Source of the DNA: Deltaproteobacteria bacterium
Lineage (GTDB): Bacteria > Desulfobacterota > GWC2-55-46
Assembly: GCA_016177845.1 (NCBI GenBank)
Contig: JACOUO010000017.1
Coordinates: forward strand, 124,001-188,000
Direction of reading: 5' to 3'
Length of the DNA stretch: 64,000 nt
Positions 45,301 to 53,336 of the stretch are shown piece after piece. Positions within the stretch are counted from its first letter, which is position 1, and the number at the start of each line of letters is the position of its first letter. The notes below the pieces were generated by a model. The model did not search any database. It was not told the origin of the DNA and saw only the letters and a list, made by a program, of their open reading frames with translations. The position numbers were made by a program, and so were the translations under genes.

Positions 45301-47437
45301 ATATTCGGTTAATGGGCAGAACGGCACAGGCCCTTATGTTCAAAGTACGGGACAAAGAATAACGATAGTATCCGAAGGACTTGTCGATGTGCCGAATCCG
45401 CTCTATGAGGGGATAGGCGGCACAACTCCCCAGATGATAAAGCGTGACTACGGCTTCGGCACTGTCCAGGGCACAGTCACCCTTGGCACGACACAGCTCC
45501 AGATAGTCTCATGGACGGCTGGAACAATAGTAGCTACTGTACCTGCAGGCGCGGTAACAGGCCAGCTTGCGGTCACAAGAGGCGATAACGGCAAAGTCAC
45601 AAAGGCAGGCGTTACCGTTACCGTTGGAAATATCGCGGGCACGACTGTAAGGACAGTAGCCCCCACCGGTTCCATCCAGCAGGCCATAGATTTATCAAAT
45701 CCCGGAGACCTTATCCTTGTGCCTCCAGGAGTTTACAACGAGCTTGTTATCATGTGGAAGCCTGTCAGATTGCAGGGCTGGGGAGCCGCATCCACGATAA
45801 TCAACGCGGCAAAAAGACCTGCTGAAAAGCTCGTGCTCTGGAGGCAGAAATTAGACAGCCTTATAAATTCAGGCGTAATAGACTTACTGCCTGCTCAGGT
45901 TACGCCGATAAACGGTTTTACATATAATTTCCCTGAAGAAGGCGCGGGAATAACAGTGCTTGCGAAAAATGTTGCGCAGGCGCAGGGCGGTTACGGTGCA
46001 AGCCCGAACGCAAGGGTGGACGGGTTCACAGTAACGGGCTCTGACATAGCAGGCGCTGTCTTTGTGAACGGTTACGCGCACTACTTTGAGGCAAGCAACA
46101 ACCGCATAATCAACAATCAGGGCATTTACGGCGGCGGCGTCATATCAGGCCATCCCAACCTTACTCTTCCGGGGCCGGGGTTGACACGTTTGTACCAGAG
46201 CAGCTTTAACGATAATGTCCGCATTCACAATAACCATATAACACAGAACAGCGGGCTTAACGGAGCAGGCGGAGGCGTTTCTCTCTATACGGGAAGCGAT
46301 TTTTATCAGGTGACGAACAACTACATATGCGGCAACTTCTCGATGGGAGACGGCGCAGGCATAGGGCACCTTGGCCTCAGCAATAACGGCGTCATAGGCT
46401 GGAACACCATCACCTTCAACCAGAGCTTCAACCAGGGATTGTCTGTTTCAGGAGGCGGAATAGTGGTATCAGGAGCCGCACCTCTGAACCTTGGCACGCT
46501 CTCAGACGGTTCAGGCTCAGTCAGGATAAACGCCAATCTCATTCAGGGTAATCTTGCGGGCGCCGGTGACGGAGGAGGAATACGCACGAACAGCGTAAAC
46601 GGGCAGGATGTGGTTGCAAGCAGGAACACGCCTGACGCATGGTACGCTGTGGATATATTCAATAATATGATAGTGAATAATGCGGCAGGGCTTGCCGGAG
46701 GCGGCATATCCTTGCAGGATACGGCTCGCGTAAACATCTTCCACAATACGATAGCCAATAATGACTCAACAGGCACCGCAGGCGCAGCGTTTGCCCCGGG
46801 AAGCCCGAGCCAGTCAACGCCTCAGCCTGCTGGTATCGTTTCAAGGGCGCATAGCGACCTGCTTGCCGCCGCATTCGGCACATTCGCAAAGGTCCAGCCC
46901 TATAAGGAATTCGCGAACCCTTCGCTTGCTGACAATATCATCTGGCATAACCGTTCATTCTACTTCCTTGTGAATACTGCACTGACGCCGCCAACCTACT
47001 CGCTTGTGCCTGATCTCGGCGCCGGGCAAGCGCCTGTGTACTGGGACCTCTGGGTGCTTGGCACAGCCCTCCAGAGATATCTGAACCCGCAGTACTGTAA
47101 TCTTACGAGCATTGCCGGATATAACGTCAATAACATCTCAACAGACCCGATGTTCGTATCAGAGTATTTCAACGGCGCCAAGAACCAGATAATACAGCCT
47201 GAGATTACGACAGCGATTCAGGTCATGCCTGCGTTCGATGAGGGCGGCAACTTCATCGATGTGCGCTTCGGGCCCCTTAGTATTCAGGGTGACTACCATC
47301 TCAGGACAGGCTCAAGGGCAATTAACAGGGGGCTTAACTCTCCCCGTAACCTTTACCTTGACCTCACAAGGGATTTTGACGGTCAGCTCCGTCCGAACGG
47401 GCTCAGGGTCGATATCGGAGCGGACGAGAAGTATTAA
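42389..47437 (+). CDS. Giant secreted SdrD-like / TIG / beta-helix protein
   Basis: 1,682 residues. I start at ATG 42389, five bases after the perfect SD AGGAGG. The track's GTG at 42383 overlaps that SD. The signal peptide ends near LALN. Residues ~40-1000 contain carboxypeptidase-regulatory/SdrD-B-like modules with calcium-type loops (YDHNQNGFRD at ~405, DVNNNGNVDLADID at ~611). A TIG/IPT-like segment lies at ~1028-1075, and a right-handed beta-helix runs from ~1090 to the end (SIQQAIDLSNPGDLILVPPG, closing VDIGADEKY). It is probably a surface or extracellular scaffold, or a carbohydrate-binding protein. No catalytic motif was identified. It is the first gene of the cluster with MCO relatives and, further on, a T2SS. 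Confidence 0.72.
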   Translation: MSNLFARHILKLRRLAGLVILFLVMLQVNALALNLNVVGPNGEAVTAYRWVIEEDAGYHVNPGQIDPLTLGVKFHTSYMPVISKGNAANSSNIILDPSKHYFVSVLPDSGYTNGGTPIAPGQANATVAVNRLPLPTAQIAVLAFEDNQPINNAPNVPAERGLEGFSILVFDAGGRYGMAGGQMSQDVYGNPLGTTYDAQGNMITKGTGVIKTDANGRALIKYLPQGKYGIKAIPPAGQNWIQTSTLEGTRMIDAWVKPNEPPFFTEFGPPGQHVSLGFIQPFTDTRVLSGGKTITGRVVNLHLSSPPFSTFNSGNPVEHTIPWVGLNELTAGVGRGVFAKKANADGTFSIPNVPAGDYQLVVWDENLDFIIALLGVKVTAGGGIQALGDVPVFQWFSRLESIVFYDHNQNGFRDCVTATCDNPQLDDIGIPDVPVNIRFRDGTMYQSLATDTKGFVPFDEVFPFFSWLIAEVDFARLKATGATVIVDAGGPISPDQGWTHPSRDKLTPQPQKDANGNPIINPNTNNNLTRTEIGPVLLEAFQGFLGQTNIIEWGKSAYGPGENGGITGIVRYATTRAENDPRYAVPEVWEPGIPRVQVNLYRDTNMDKAIDDVNNNGNVDLADIDNYPFGWSEGGAKGPEDVERSGNNGVFDLGDALQFVRTDSWDDNVPTSCQGEKFVTYGVTADCFDGFRPFNQVRPGVFDGGYAFSNVAKGTYIVEAIPPRSEFGTAYQTLKEEDKNVDFGDTYIPSPLLLPPVCVNYDENNGSGHLVPAELALFPGVPSVYAGTYRPLCDRKQISVSDGMNAAVDFAMFTEVPIAGHIKGFLLDDTANEFDPNSPQFGEKYAPPFLPISIRDWTGKELSRTYSDHWGAYNALVPSTYTTNAPEPSGVSPQMITTCLNDPGPVPDPGNPAVLITDPFFNRQYSQFCYTFQYMPGTTTYLDTPVVPVAAFAGPGQYPLDCEYPEGTPKIYSVNGQNGTGPYVQSTGQRITIVSEGLVDVPNPLYEGIGGTTPQMIKRDYGFGTVQGTVTLGTTQLQIVSWTAGTIVATVPAGAVTGQLAVTRGDNGKVTKAGVTVTVGNIAGTTVRTVAPTGSIQQAIDLSNPGDLILVPPGVYNELVIMWKPVRLQGWGAASTIINAAKRPAEKLVLWRQKLDSLINSGVIDLLPAQVTPINGFTYNFPEEGAGITVLAKNVAQAQGGYGASPNARVDGFTVTGSDIAGAVFVNGYAHYFEASNNRIINNQGIYGGGVISGHPNLTLPGPGLTRLYQSSFNDNVRIHNNHITQNSGLNGAGGGVSLYTGSDFYQVTNNYICGNFSMGDGAGIGHLGLSNNGVIGWNTITFNQSFNQGLSVSGGGIVVSGAAPLNLGTLSDGSGSVRINANLIQGNLAGAGDGGGIRTNSVNGQDVVASRNTPDAWYAVDIFNNMIVNNAAGLAGGGISLQDTARVNIFHNTIANNDSTGTAGAAFAPGSPSQSTPQPAGIVSRAHSDLLAAAFGTFAKVQPYKEFANPSLADNIIWHNRSFYFLVNTALTPPTYSLVPDLGAGQAPVYWDLWVLGTALQRYLNPQYCNLTSIAGYNVNNISTDPMFVSEYFNGAKNQIIQPEITTAIQVMPAFDEGGNFIDVRFGPLSIQGDYHLRTGSRAINRGLNSPRNLYLDLTRDFDGQLRPNGLRVDIGADEKY

Positions 47438-47522
47438 TCGGGTACTCGAAATAAAGCTTGCAGAAAACTTACCCATTTGTTGCGGGGTAATTCAATCAGC
47501 CTTCAGGCAATTTAAGATGTCA

Positions 47523-47548
47523 CCTGCCCGGATTAAAAGCCGGGCAGG
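47523..47548. other. Perfect 9-bp hairpin between giant protein gene and first MCO gene
   Basis: CCTGCCCGG and CCGGGCAGG pair around ATTAAAAG. The arm is followed by GGCATGAAAGGAG, not by a T-run. It is therefore unlikely to be an intrinsic terminator and may set mRNA processing or stability upstream of the SD of the next gene. Confidence 0.6.
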
Positions 47549-47568
47549 GGCATGAAAGGAGTAAGGCT

Positions 47569-48804
47569 ATGACAGGTAAAAGGCTTTATCTTCTGTCGAT
47601 TCTGACGGCTCTGGCTATCTCGCTTGCCCCCGGATTGTCCGAAGCCAAAGTAAGCGTGCAATGCCCGGGCGATGTCAACGGCGACGCTATCCCTGACCAG
47701 TTCATAGGCAATCAGCCTAATCCTGAATTCAGGCCAAATGTCAAATGCAGGCATCTGACCGCAGGCGACGGCTTCATTAAGATGGGAGATGGAAGCCCCA
47801 TGTACACCTTTGGATTTAAGGATGTAACTGGCACGCCTGTTGACCAGGTCATGAGCGTAGGCATGCTTGGGGCGAATTTCCCTGCGCCTACCATAGCGGT
47901 GGATGAGGGCGATGAGTTCTACCTTACGCTTACAAATGTGGGGATGATGATGAGGCCGGACCTGTTCGACCCGCACAGCGTCCATTGGCACGGGTTTCCG
48001 CAGGCAGCGTCAATCTTTGACGGAGTGCCTGAGGCCTCGGTAGCCATCAACATGGGCTCAAGCCTTACATACTATTACAATGTGGTTGAGCCGGGCACAT
48101 TCATGTACCACTGTCATGTAGAGGCTACTGAGCACATGCAGATGGGCATGCTCGGTAATCTTTATGTGCGGCCCAAGCAGGACAAGCTGCCGAATAATAC
48201 CAATTTAAACGGCTTCATCCATAATACAGGCTTTAAATACGCATACAACGACGGGGACGGCTCCACATATTACGATGTCGATTATCCTATTCAGCTTGGT
48301 TCGCTCGACCCTGTGTTCCATGACGCAAGCCTCAATATCCAGCCCCTTCCGTTCACGCTTATGAAGGATAAATATGCAGTCATTAACGGCAGGGGATACC
48401 CTGACACAGTGAACCCGAATTCGCTTGTGCCTCCGGCTGAGAATAACGGCCAGAACTCCCAGAATGTAAGTTCGCTCATTACTGCCGCAAGGGGGCAGAA
48501 GATACTGCTGAGGCTTTCGAACCTGAGCGTCACAAGGTTCTACACGATAGCGACAACAGGGCTTCCCATGAAGATGGTGGGGCTTAACGCGAAACATTTG
48601 AAAGGCTCGGCAGGGCAGAACCTCTATTATAATACCGGCTCGATTACGCTCGGTGGCGGTGAATCAGCGGATGTGATAATCGATACCGCAAACCTTCAGC
48701 CGGGCTCTTACTTTTTATACACCACGAACCTTAATTATCTCAATAACAATGAAGAGGACTTCGGCGGCATGATGACCGAGATAATAATCAACCCGGCAGC
48801 TTAG
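47569..48804 (+). CDS. Multicopper oxidase relative 1, with type 1 Cu motif and half of a trinuclear site
   Basis: 411 residues. The signal peptide ends at GLSEA, and SD AAAGGAG lies seven bases before the ATG. Two cupredoxin-like domains are visible. Domain 1 (~70-205) has H136, H139 and H141 in HSVHWHG, and H181-C182-H183 ... H189 ... M194 in YHCHVEATEHMQMGM. That supplies a type 1 copper (H136, C182, H189, M194) plus two HxH pairs for a trinuclear centre. Domain 2 (~220-411) has no HPxHxH or HCH. A whole MCO needs the other His pairs, which appear in the next gene. Alternatives are an electron-transfer cupredoxin or a homo-oligomer. Confidence 0.85.
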   Translation: MTGKRLYLLSILTALAISLAPGLSEAKVSVQCPGDVNGDAIPDQFIGNQPNPEFRPNVKCRHLTAGDGFIKMGDGSPMYTFGFKDVTGTPVDQVMSVGMLGANFPAPTIAVDEGDEFYLTLTNVGMMMRPDLFDPHSVHWHGFPQAASIFDGVPEASVAINMGSSLTYYYNVVEPGTFMYHCHVEATEHMQMGMLGNLYVRPKQDKLPNNTNLNGFIHNTGFKYAYNDGDGSTYYDVDYPIQLGSLDPVFHDASLNIQPLPFTLMKDKYAVINGRGYPDTVNPNSLVPPAENNGQNSQNVSSLITAARGQKILLRLSNLSVTRFYTIATTGLPMKMVGLNAKHLKGSAGQNLYYNTGSITLGGGESADVIIDTANLQPGSYFLYTTNLNYLNNNEEDFGGMMTEIIINPAA

Positions 48805-48818
48805 CCAGGAGGATTGCG

Positions 48819-50117
48819 ATGAAAAAAATCAAAGTCTTGATAAGCAGCTCAATTTTCATGATGCTCTTCCTGTTCTATGCCGCGGGCGCACAGGCCATGA
48901 TCGATGGGGTAGGGGGGACGACATTTAACCTCACCGCAAAAGAGGGAAGGATCTCAACCGCCGACGGCAACAGTATCTATGCGTGGGGATATGCCAATGG
49001 CAATGGAGCGATGCAGTATCCCGGGGTCACGATGATAGTAAATCAGGGAGATGCAGTAACCGTAAACCTTACTAACCAGCTCCCGATACCTGTATCCATT
49101 GTCTTTCCGGGACAAAAAGATGTGGCAGCCATAGGCGGCTCAGCAGGGCTCCTTACACGGGAAGCGGCCACAGGCCAGACCGTAAAATACACATTTGTAG
49201 CTTCTGAGCCCGGCACTTACATATATTACAGCGGCTCAAGGCCTGAGCTTCAGGTGGAAATGGGGCTCGTAGGGGCTATTATCGTGCGCCCTCAAAACTA
49301 CGACCCGAATATGCCGAGGGCTTATAACCATGCGGGCTCGGAGTATGACCGTGAGACATTATTTCTTCTAACGGAGATGGATTCAAGAATACATGAGACT
49401 GTAGAATTCCTTGGAGTAGCGGGTTTAAATACCACAGACTACCTTTCAAATTATTTTCCGAATTACTGGTTCATTAACGGCAGGACCGCGCCTGATACAA
49501 TGGCGCCTTCATTTGCCGCATGGTTTCCCACACAGCCGTATAACAGCATGCCGATAATGCACCCCGGTGAGAGGCTTTTGATGAGGGTTGTTAACGCGGG
49601 CAGGGACCTCCATCCATTCCACCATCACGGAAATCACGCAAGGGTAATCGCATGGGACGGGAAGCTCCTCGAGAGCGCAGCCGGAGCAGGGCCTGATATC
49701 GGCCCGTCTGTATTTACCATCCAATCAGTTCCCGGCACGACTGCCGATGCCATCTTTGAATGGACAGGCAAAGGGCTTGGCTGGGACATATACGGGAGCG
49801 CGCCGCATGCGTGTATTGACACTAACGCGGACGGCTTTGACGATGCATCGAAAGAATATTGCCCTGACCACGGAAAGCCTTTCCCCGTGGTGCTGCCTGA
49901 TATCGGCGACCTTACGGTCGGAGGGTTCTACGGCGGAAGCCCATTTCTCGGCACGCCTGACCTGCTTCCTCCGGGCCAGGGCGGCATGAACCCGAACGCA
50001 GGGTATGTTTACATGTGGCATTCGCACACTGAGAAGGAGATGACTAACTTTGACATATTCCCCGGCGGCATGATGACAATGCTCATTATAGAAGCCCCCA
50101 CTGTGCCTATCCAATAG
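48819..50117 (+). CDS. Multicopper oxidase relative 2, with HPxHxHG and Cys-less HxH motifs
   Basis: 432 residues, signal peptide ending near GAQA, SD AGGAGG. Domain 1 has lost its copper motifs (VSIVFPGQ and YIYYSGSRPELQVEMGL stand where HWHG and HCH would be). The last domain has HPFHHHGNH (H265, H268, H270, H273) and WHSHTEKEM (H401, H403). This is the typical C-terminal trinuclear half without the type 1 Cys. Its His set complements the previous gene, 14 nt upstream. I infer a hetero-oligomeric oxidase or metal-binding complex. It is not expected to be a complete laccase alone. Confidence 0.83.
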   Translation: MKKIKVLISSSIFMMLFLFYAAGAQAMIDGVGGTTFNLTAKEGRISTADGNSIYAWGYANGNGAMQYPGVTMIVNQGDAVTVNLTNQLPIPVSIVFPGQKDVAAIGGSAGLLTREAATGQTVKYTFVASEPGTYIYYSGSRPELQVEMGLVGAIIVRPQNYDPNMPRAYNHAGSEYDRETLFLLTEMDSRIHETVEFLGVAGLNTTDYLSNYFPNYWFINGRTAPDTMAPSFAAWFPTQPYNSMPIMHPGERLLMRVVNAGRDLHPFHHHGNHARVIAWDGKLLESAAGAGPDIGPSVFTIQSVPGTTADAIFEWTGKGLGWDIYGSAPHACIDTNADGFDDASKEYCPDHGKPFPVVLPDIGDLTVGGFYGGSPFLGTPDLLPPGQGGMNPNAGYVYMWHSHTEKEMTNFDIFPGGMMTMLIIEAPTVPIQ

Positions 50118-50132
50118 CAAAGGAGGGATGAT

Positions 50133-52820
50133 ATGGTTTTATTCAGGATTTTGAAACGCCTTGGGCCTTTGTGCCTTGGGTTAATGATGATGGGGTTTAT
50201 GGCTGCTCCCTCCTCCTTTGCGGCGGATGTTTATCTGGTTGCCAGGCAATTCGATAAACTGATGCCGGATGGTACAACAGTAAGGATGTGGGGCTTTGCC
50301 TCAGACGCAGACAATAATCTCAATACCATCGGCACTGAGGTAGCTGCCTCTCCGGGGCCGATGATAACGGTCCAGCCGGATGACACTCAGCTTAATATCC
50401 ACCTCCGTAATGACCTGAGCGTTCCTGTATCAATCGTAATACCTGGCCTGACCGCAAGCCTCTCACCTGTGAGATTTACCGATACGCTCGGCAGAAGCAG
50501 GGTAGAGTCTTTTACGGCAGAGACCGCGCCCGGCAGCACCAGGACATACACATGGAATAATGTGCGTACAGGAAGCCTGATCTACCACAGCGGAACTCAT
50601 CCCGCCCTTCAGGTGCAGATGGGGCTTTACGGAGGAGTTAAAAAGAACTTCGCAGCAGGGCAGGCATATTCCAATGGCGGCTCGGCCTTTACAAACGAGG
50701 TAATCCTTTTTTACAGCGAAATAGACCCTGCACTGCATACTGCGGTAGCAAACGGCACTTACGGCACAGCCTCTTACCCGAGCACGCTGAATTACAGCCC
50801 GAAATATTTTCTTGTAAACGGTGAGCCTTATACGACAGGTACGCCTGCGATACCTGCGGGTAATGTGAATGAGAATACGCTGATCAGGTTTTACAACTTG
50901 GGGCTTGATTCTCATGTGCCGACAATGCTTGATTCTTACATGAAGCTTATTGCTGAGGATGCAAATCCCTATCCGTTCCCCAAACAGCAGTACTCCGCGC
51001 ACCTGCCGGCGTCAAAAACAATTGACGCCATTTTTACCGCCACAAAAGGCGGCAGGGTCGCGCTCTTCGACAGAAAACTAAGTCTTTTAAACGGCACGGC
51101 CTCATCCGGCGGCATGCTGAGCTACTTGAATGTTATCGGTTCGCTTTCAGCCAATAATGACGCCTACTCAGTGACACAGGGCAATAGTTTGAATGTGCCT
51201 GCGCCGGGAGTGCTTGCAAACGACAGCCTGTCCGGGAACTCAACCGCTTCGCTCGTAACTACAGTCAGTAGCGGGAGCCTGACGCTGAACGCTGACGGGT
51301 CTTTCGTGTATACGCCGACCCCGGCTTTCAGCGGACAGGTGACATTCAGCTACAGGATAGTGGACGGCGCCAACACAAGCAATACCGCTACCGTCACTAT
51401 TACGGTCAATCCTGCTGCGGTCGCCCCCATCGCAGGCAATGACTCATACTCGACAAATGAGGATACCCAGTTAAATATCGCTGCAGCCGGCGTGCTTGCC
51501 AATGACACGATCACTTATCCTAATCCGGCAGCCGTGCTCGTGACGAATGTCAGGAACGGCACCCTCAGGCTCAATGCTGACGGTTCTTTCACCTATACGC
51601 CTGCCATGAACTTCAATGGCACTGATTCATTCACTTATATGATAACCACGAGCGGGCTATCAAGCAATACCGCTACAGTTACGATTACCGTAAATCCTGT
51701 AAATGACAGCCCTGTTGCAAGAAATGACAGCGCGGCTACATTCAAGAACGACCCGGTGACGGTAAATGTGCTTGCCAATGATCTTGATCCTGATGGCGAC
51801 TCTCTTATGGTAACAAACGCAACGGGCGCAACAAGAGGCACGCTTGCAATCAATCCTGACTACACCGTTACATACACGCCTAATATCGGCTACTTCGGGC
51901 CTGACAGTTTCACCTACACAATCAGCGACGGAAGCCTCACTGCCGCGGCAACAGTATCCATCGTTGTCAATAACAGGCCTGACGCAGTCAATGACCAGTA
52001 CTCGGTCAATGAGGACACGATATTGAATGTGGCGGCGCCCGGCGTACTGGCAAACGATATTGTAAATGAGCCGAGCCCTGTCGCAGTTATTGTCAACGGT
52101 CCGGCAAAAGGGATACTTACCCTTAATACGAACGGCTCATTCAGCTACACCCCTTCGCCTGATTTCAACGGAGTTGATTCGTTCACTTATGTAGTCAATA
52201 CAGCAACAGTGAACAGCAATGTGGCTACCGTCACCATTACAGTAAACCCTGTAAATGACAGGCCCGTTGCTGCTTATGATGTGGCAACTACTCCGTTTAA
52301 TACCCCGATAAACATAAATGTGCTTGCCAATGATACAGACGTCGACGGCGACCAGCTATCGGTGATAATCAATACCAACCCGGCCAACGGCACGGTAGTT
52401 ATCAATCCTGACAGGACCGTAAGATACACGCCGAGGACAGGATTCAGCGGTACTGACACATTCTACTATGTTGCCAGCGACGGGCTCCTTACAAGTATCC
52501 GCTCAAGGGTAACAGTGACAGTCAGGGCCAATGCGACGCCTGTTGCGGTAGCCGATAATGTCGTAACCACGATAAATACGCCTATAACCATCAATGTAGT
52601 TGCCAATGACTATGACCCTGACGGAACGATTGTCCCGAGCACTGTAACCATTGTCTCCAATCCCATAAGGGGAGGGACAGTGGTTAATAACGGCAACGGG
52701 ACAATAAGGTTTACCCCTGGAGCTAACTTCATCGGTTTTGATTCCTTCTACTATACCGTGAGGGATAACTACGGAAGGGTCTCAAACAACGCAAAGGTCA
52801 CAGTGCAGGTAATACGATAA
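50133..52820 (+). CDS. Copper-less MCO relative fused to six cadherin/Ig-like domains
   Basis: 895 residues, signal peptide ending near SSFAA, SD AAAGGAGG. Residues ~30-335 are two cupredoxin-like domains related to the previous gene (SLIYHSGTHPALQVQMGL aligns with its YIYYSGSRPELQVEMGL), but no full copper motif remains. Six tandem ~93-residue cadherin-like/Big-type domains follow from ~339, each with VLAND and FxYTP or FYY signatures. Such domains mediate surface contact or act as spacers. Its likely role is an extracellular scaffold or anchor for the two copper proteins. No sorting signal or calcium-repeat export tail is seen, which fits export by the nearby T2SS. Confidence 0.82.
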   Translation: MVLFRILKRLGPLCLGLMMMGFMAAPSSFAADVYLVARQFDKLMPDGTTVRMWGFASDADNNLNTIGTEVAASPGPMITVQPDDTQLNIHLRNDLSVPVSIVIPGLTASLSPVRFTDTLGRSRVESFTAETAPGSTRTYTWNNVRTGSLIYHSGTHPALQVQMGLYGGVKKNFAAGQAYSNGGSAFTNEVILFYSEIDPALHTAVANGTYGTASYPSTLNYSPKYFLVNGEPYTTGTPAIPAGNVNENTLIRFYNLGLDSHVPTMLDSYMKLIAEDANPYPFPKQQYSAHLPASKTIDAIFTATKGGRVALFDRKLSLLNGTASSGGMLSYLNVIGSLSANNDAYSVTQGNSLNVPAPGVLANDSLSGNSTASLVTTVSSGSLTLNADGSFVYTPTPAFSGQVTFSYRIVDGANTSNTATVTITVNPAAVAPIAGNDSYSTNEDTQLNIAAAGVLANDTITYPNPAAVLVTNVRNGTLRLNADGSFTYTPAMNFNGTDSFTYMITTSGLSSNTATVTITVNPVNDSPVARNDSAATFKNDPVTVNVLANDLDPDGDSLMVTNATGATRGTLAINPDYTVTYTPNIGYFGPDSFTYTISDGSLTAAATVSIVVNNRPDAVNDQYSVNEDTILNVAAPGVLANDIVNEPSPVAVIVNGPAKGILTLNTNGSFSYTPSPDFNGVDSFTYVVNTATVNSNVATVTITVNPVNDRPVAAYDVATTPFNTPININVLANDTDVDGDQLSVIINTNPANGTVVINPDRTVRYTPRTGFSGTDTFYYVASDGLLTSIRSRVTVTVRANATPVAVADNVVTTINTPITINVVANDYDPDGTIVPSTVTIVSNPIRGGTVVNNGNGTIRFTPGANFIGFDSFYYTVRDNYGRVSNNAKVTVQVIR

Positions 52821-52828
52821 TGAAAGGA

Positions 52829-52854
52829 GCGGGCGTCTCTTCGGAGACGCCCGC
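52829..52854 (+). other. Very stable hairpin with UUCG loop between an SD and a start codon
   Basis: GCGGGCGTCTC pairs perfectly with GAGACGCCCGC around TTCG (closing pair C-G), an exceptionally stable tetraloop. SD AAAGGAG lies immediately 5', and ATG 52863 lies eight bases 3'. With no T-run it is not a standard terminator. Folding would bring the SD to normal distance from the ATG. Confidence 0.7.
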
Positions 52855-52862
52855 ACTCTTAA

Positions 52863-53315
52863 ATGTACATGGCCAGAAATAATTTTATAAAAGCGGCTTT
52901 TATATTTAGCTCTTTTGCATGCCTTCTTCTGTTCTCGGGCTGTTCGTTCTTAAAGACAACCGAGAGGCGCGCCGGCTTTGAGGAGCGCTGGGGTATACGC
53001 ATCGAGAGCGTGAGGCTTACTGCCGAAGGGTACATGATGGATTTCCGTTACAGGATAGTCGACCCTCATAAGGCTGCGGTGCTTATTGAAAAAAATACCA
53101 CTCCTTATGTGGTGCACAAAAAGACAGGGGTGAAGATGATAGTGCCGACCCCTGCCAAGGTTGGCCCATTGAGGCAAAGGTCTGACGGTACTCCTCCTAA
53201 GGTTGGCAGGACATATTTCATGATATTCGGCAATCCCGGAAAACTTGTGAAACATGGAGATGAAGTGACCATAGTAGCCGGGAATTTCAGGGCAGAAAAT
53301 CTTGTTGTGGAATGA
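52863..53315 (+). CDS. Probable lipoprotein of the secreted copper-protein cluster
   Basis: 150 residues. A hydrophobic N-terminus (IKAAFIFSSFACLLLFSGC) ends in a lipobox-like LFSGC with Cys at ~27. Phe at -3 is unusual, so lipidation is probable, not certain. The rest is a compact beta-rich domain (RLTAEGYMMDFRYRIVDP, GRTYFMIFGNPGKLV). I do not recognise the family. The SD AAAGGAG is 33 nt upstream, separated by a UUCG hairpin. The alternative start at 52869 also lacks an SD. It lies between the Ig-domain protein and the protease genes and is probably part of the same transcript. Confidence 0.7.
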   Translation: MYMARNNFIKAAFIFSSFACLLLFSGCSFLKTTERRAGFEERWGIRIESVRLTAEGYMMDFRYRIVDPHKAAVLIEKNTTPYVVHKKTGVKMIVPTPAKVGPLRQRSDGTPPKVGRTYFMIFGNPGKLVKHGDEVTIVAGNFRAENLVVE

Positions 53316-53336
53316 TGAGAAGGAGGTTGCGGCGCG

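Noticed and set aside
42389-52820. Direct naming of the MCO cluster as a manganese oxidase
   Set aside because: Known Mn oxidases are large, complete MCOs or haem peroxidases. Here no single chain has all copper motifs, and the substrate cannot be read from sequence.
52820-52882. Possible 20-codon leader peptide starting at the end of the Ig-domain gene
   Set aside because: There is no SD of its own, and it overlaps the hairpin. The hairpin-bridged SD for the lipoprotein is a simpler reading.
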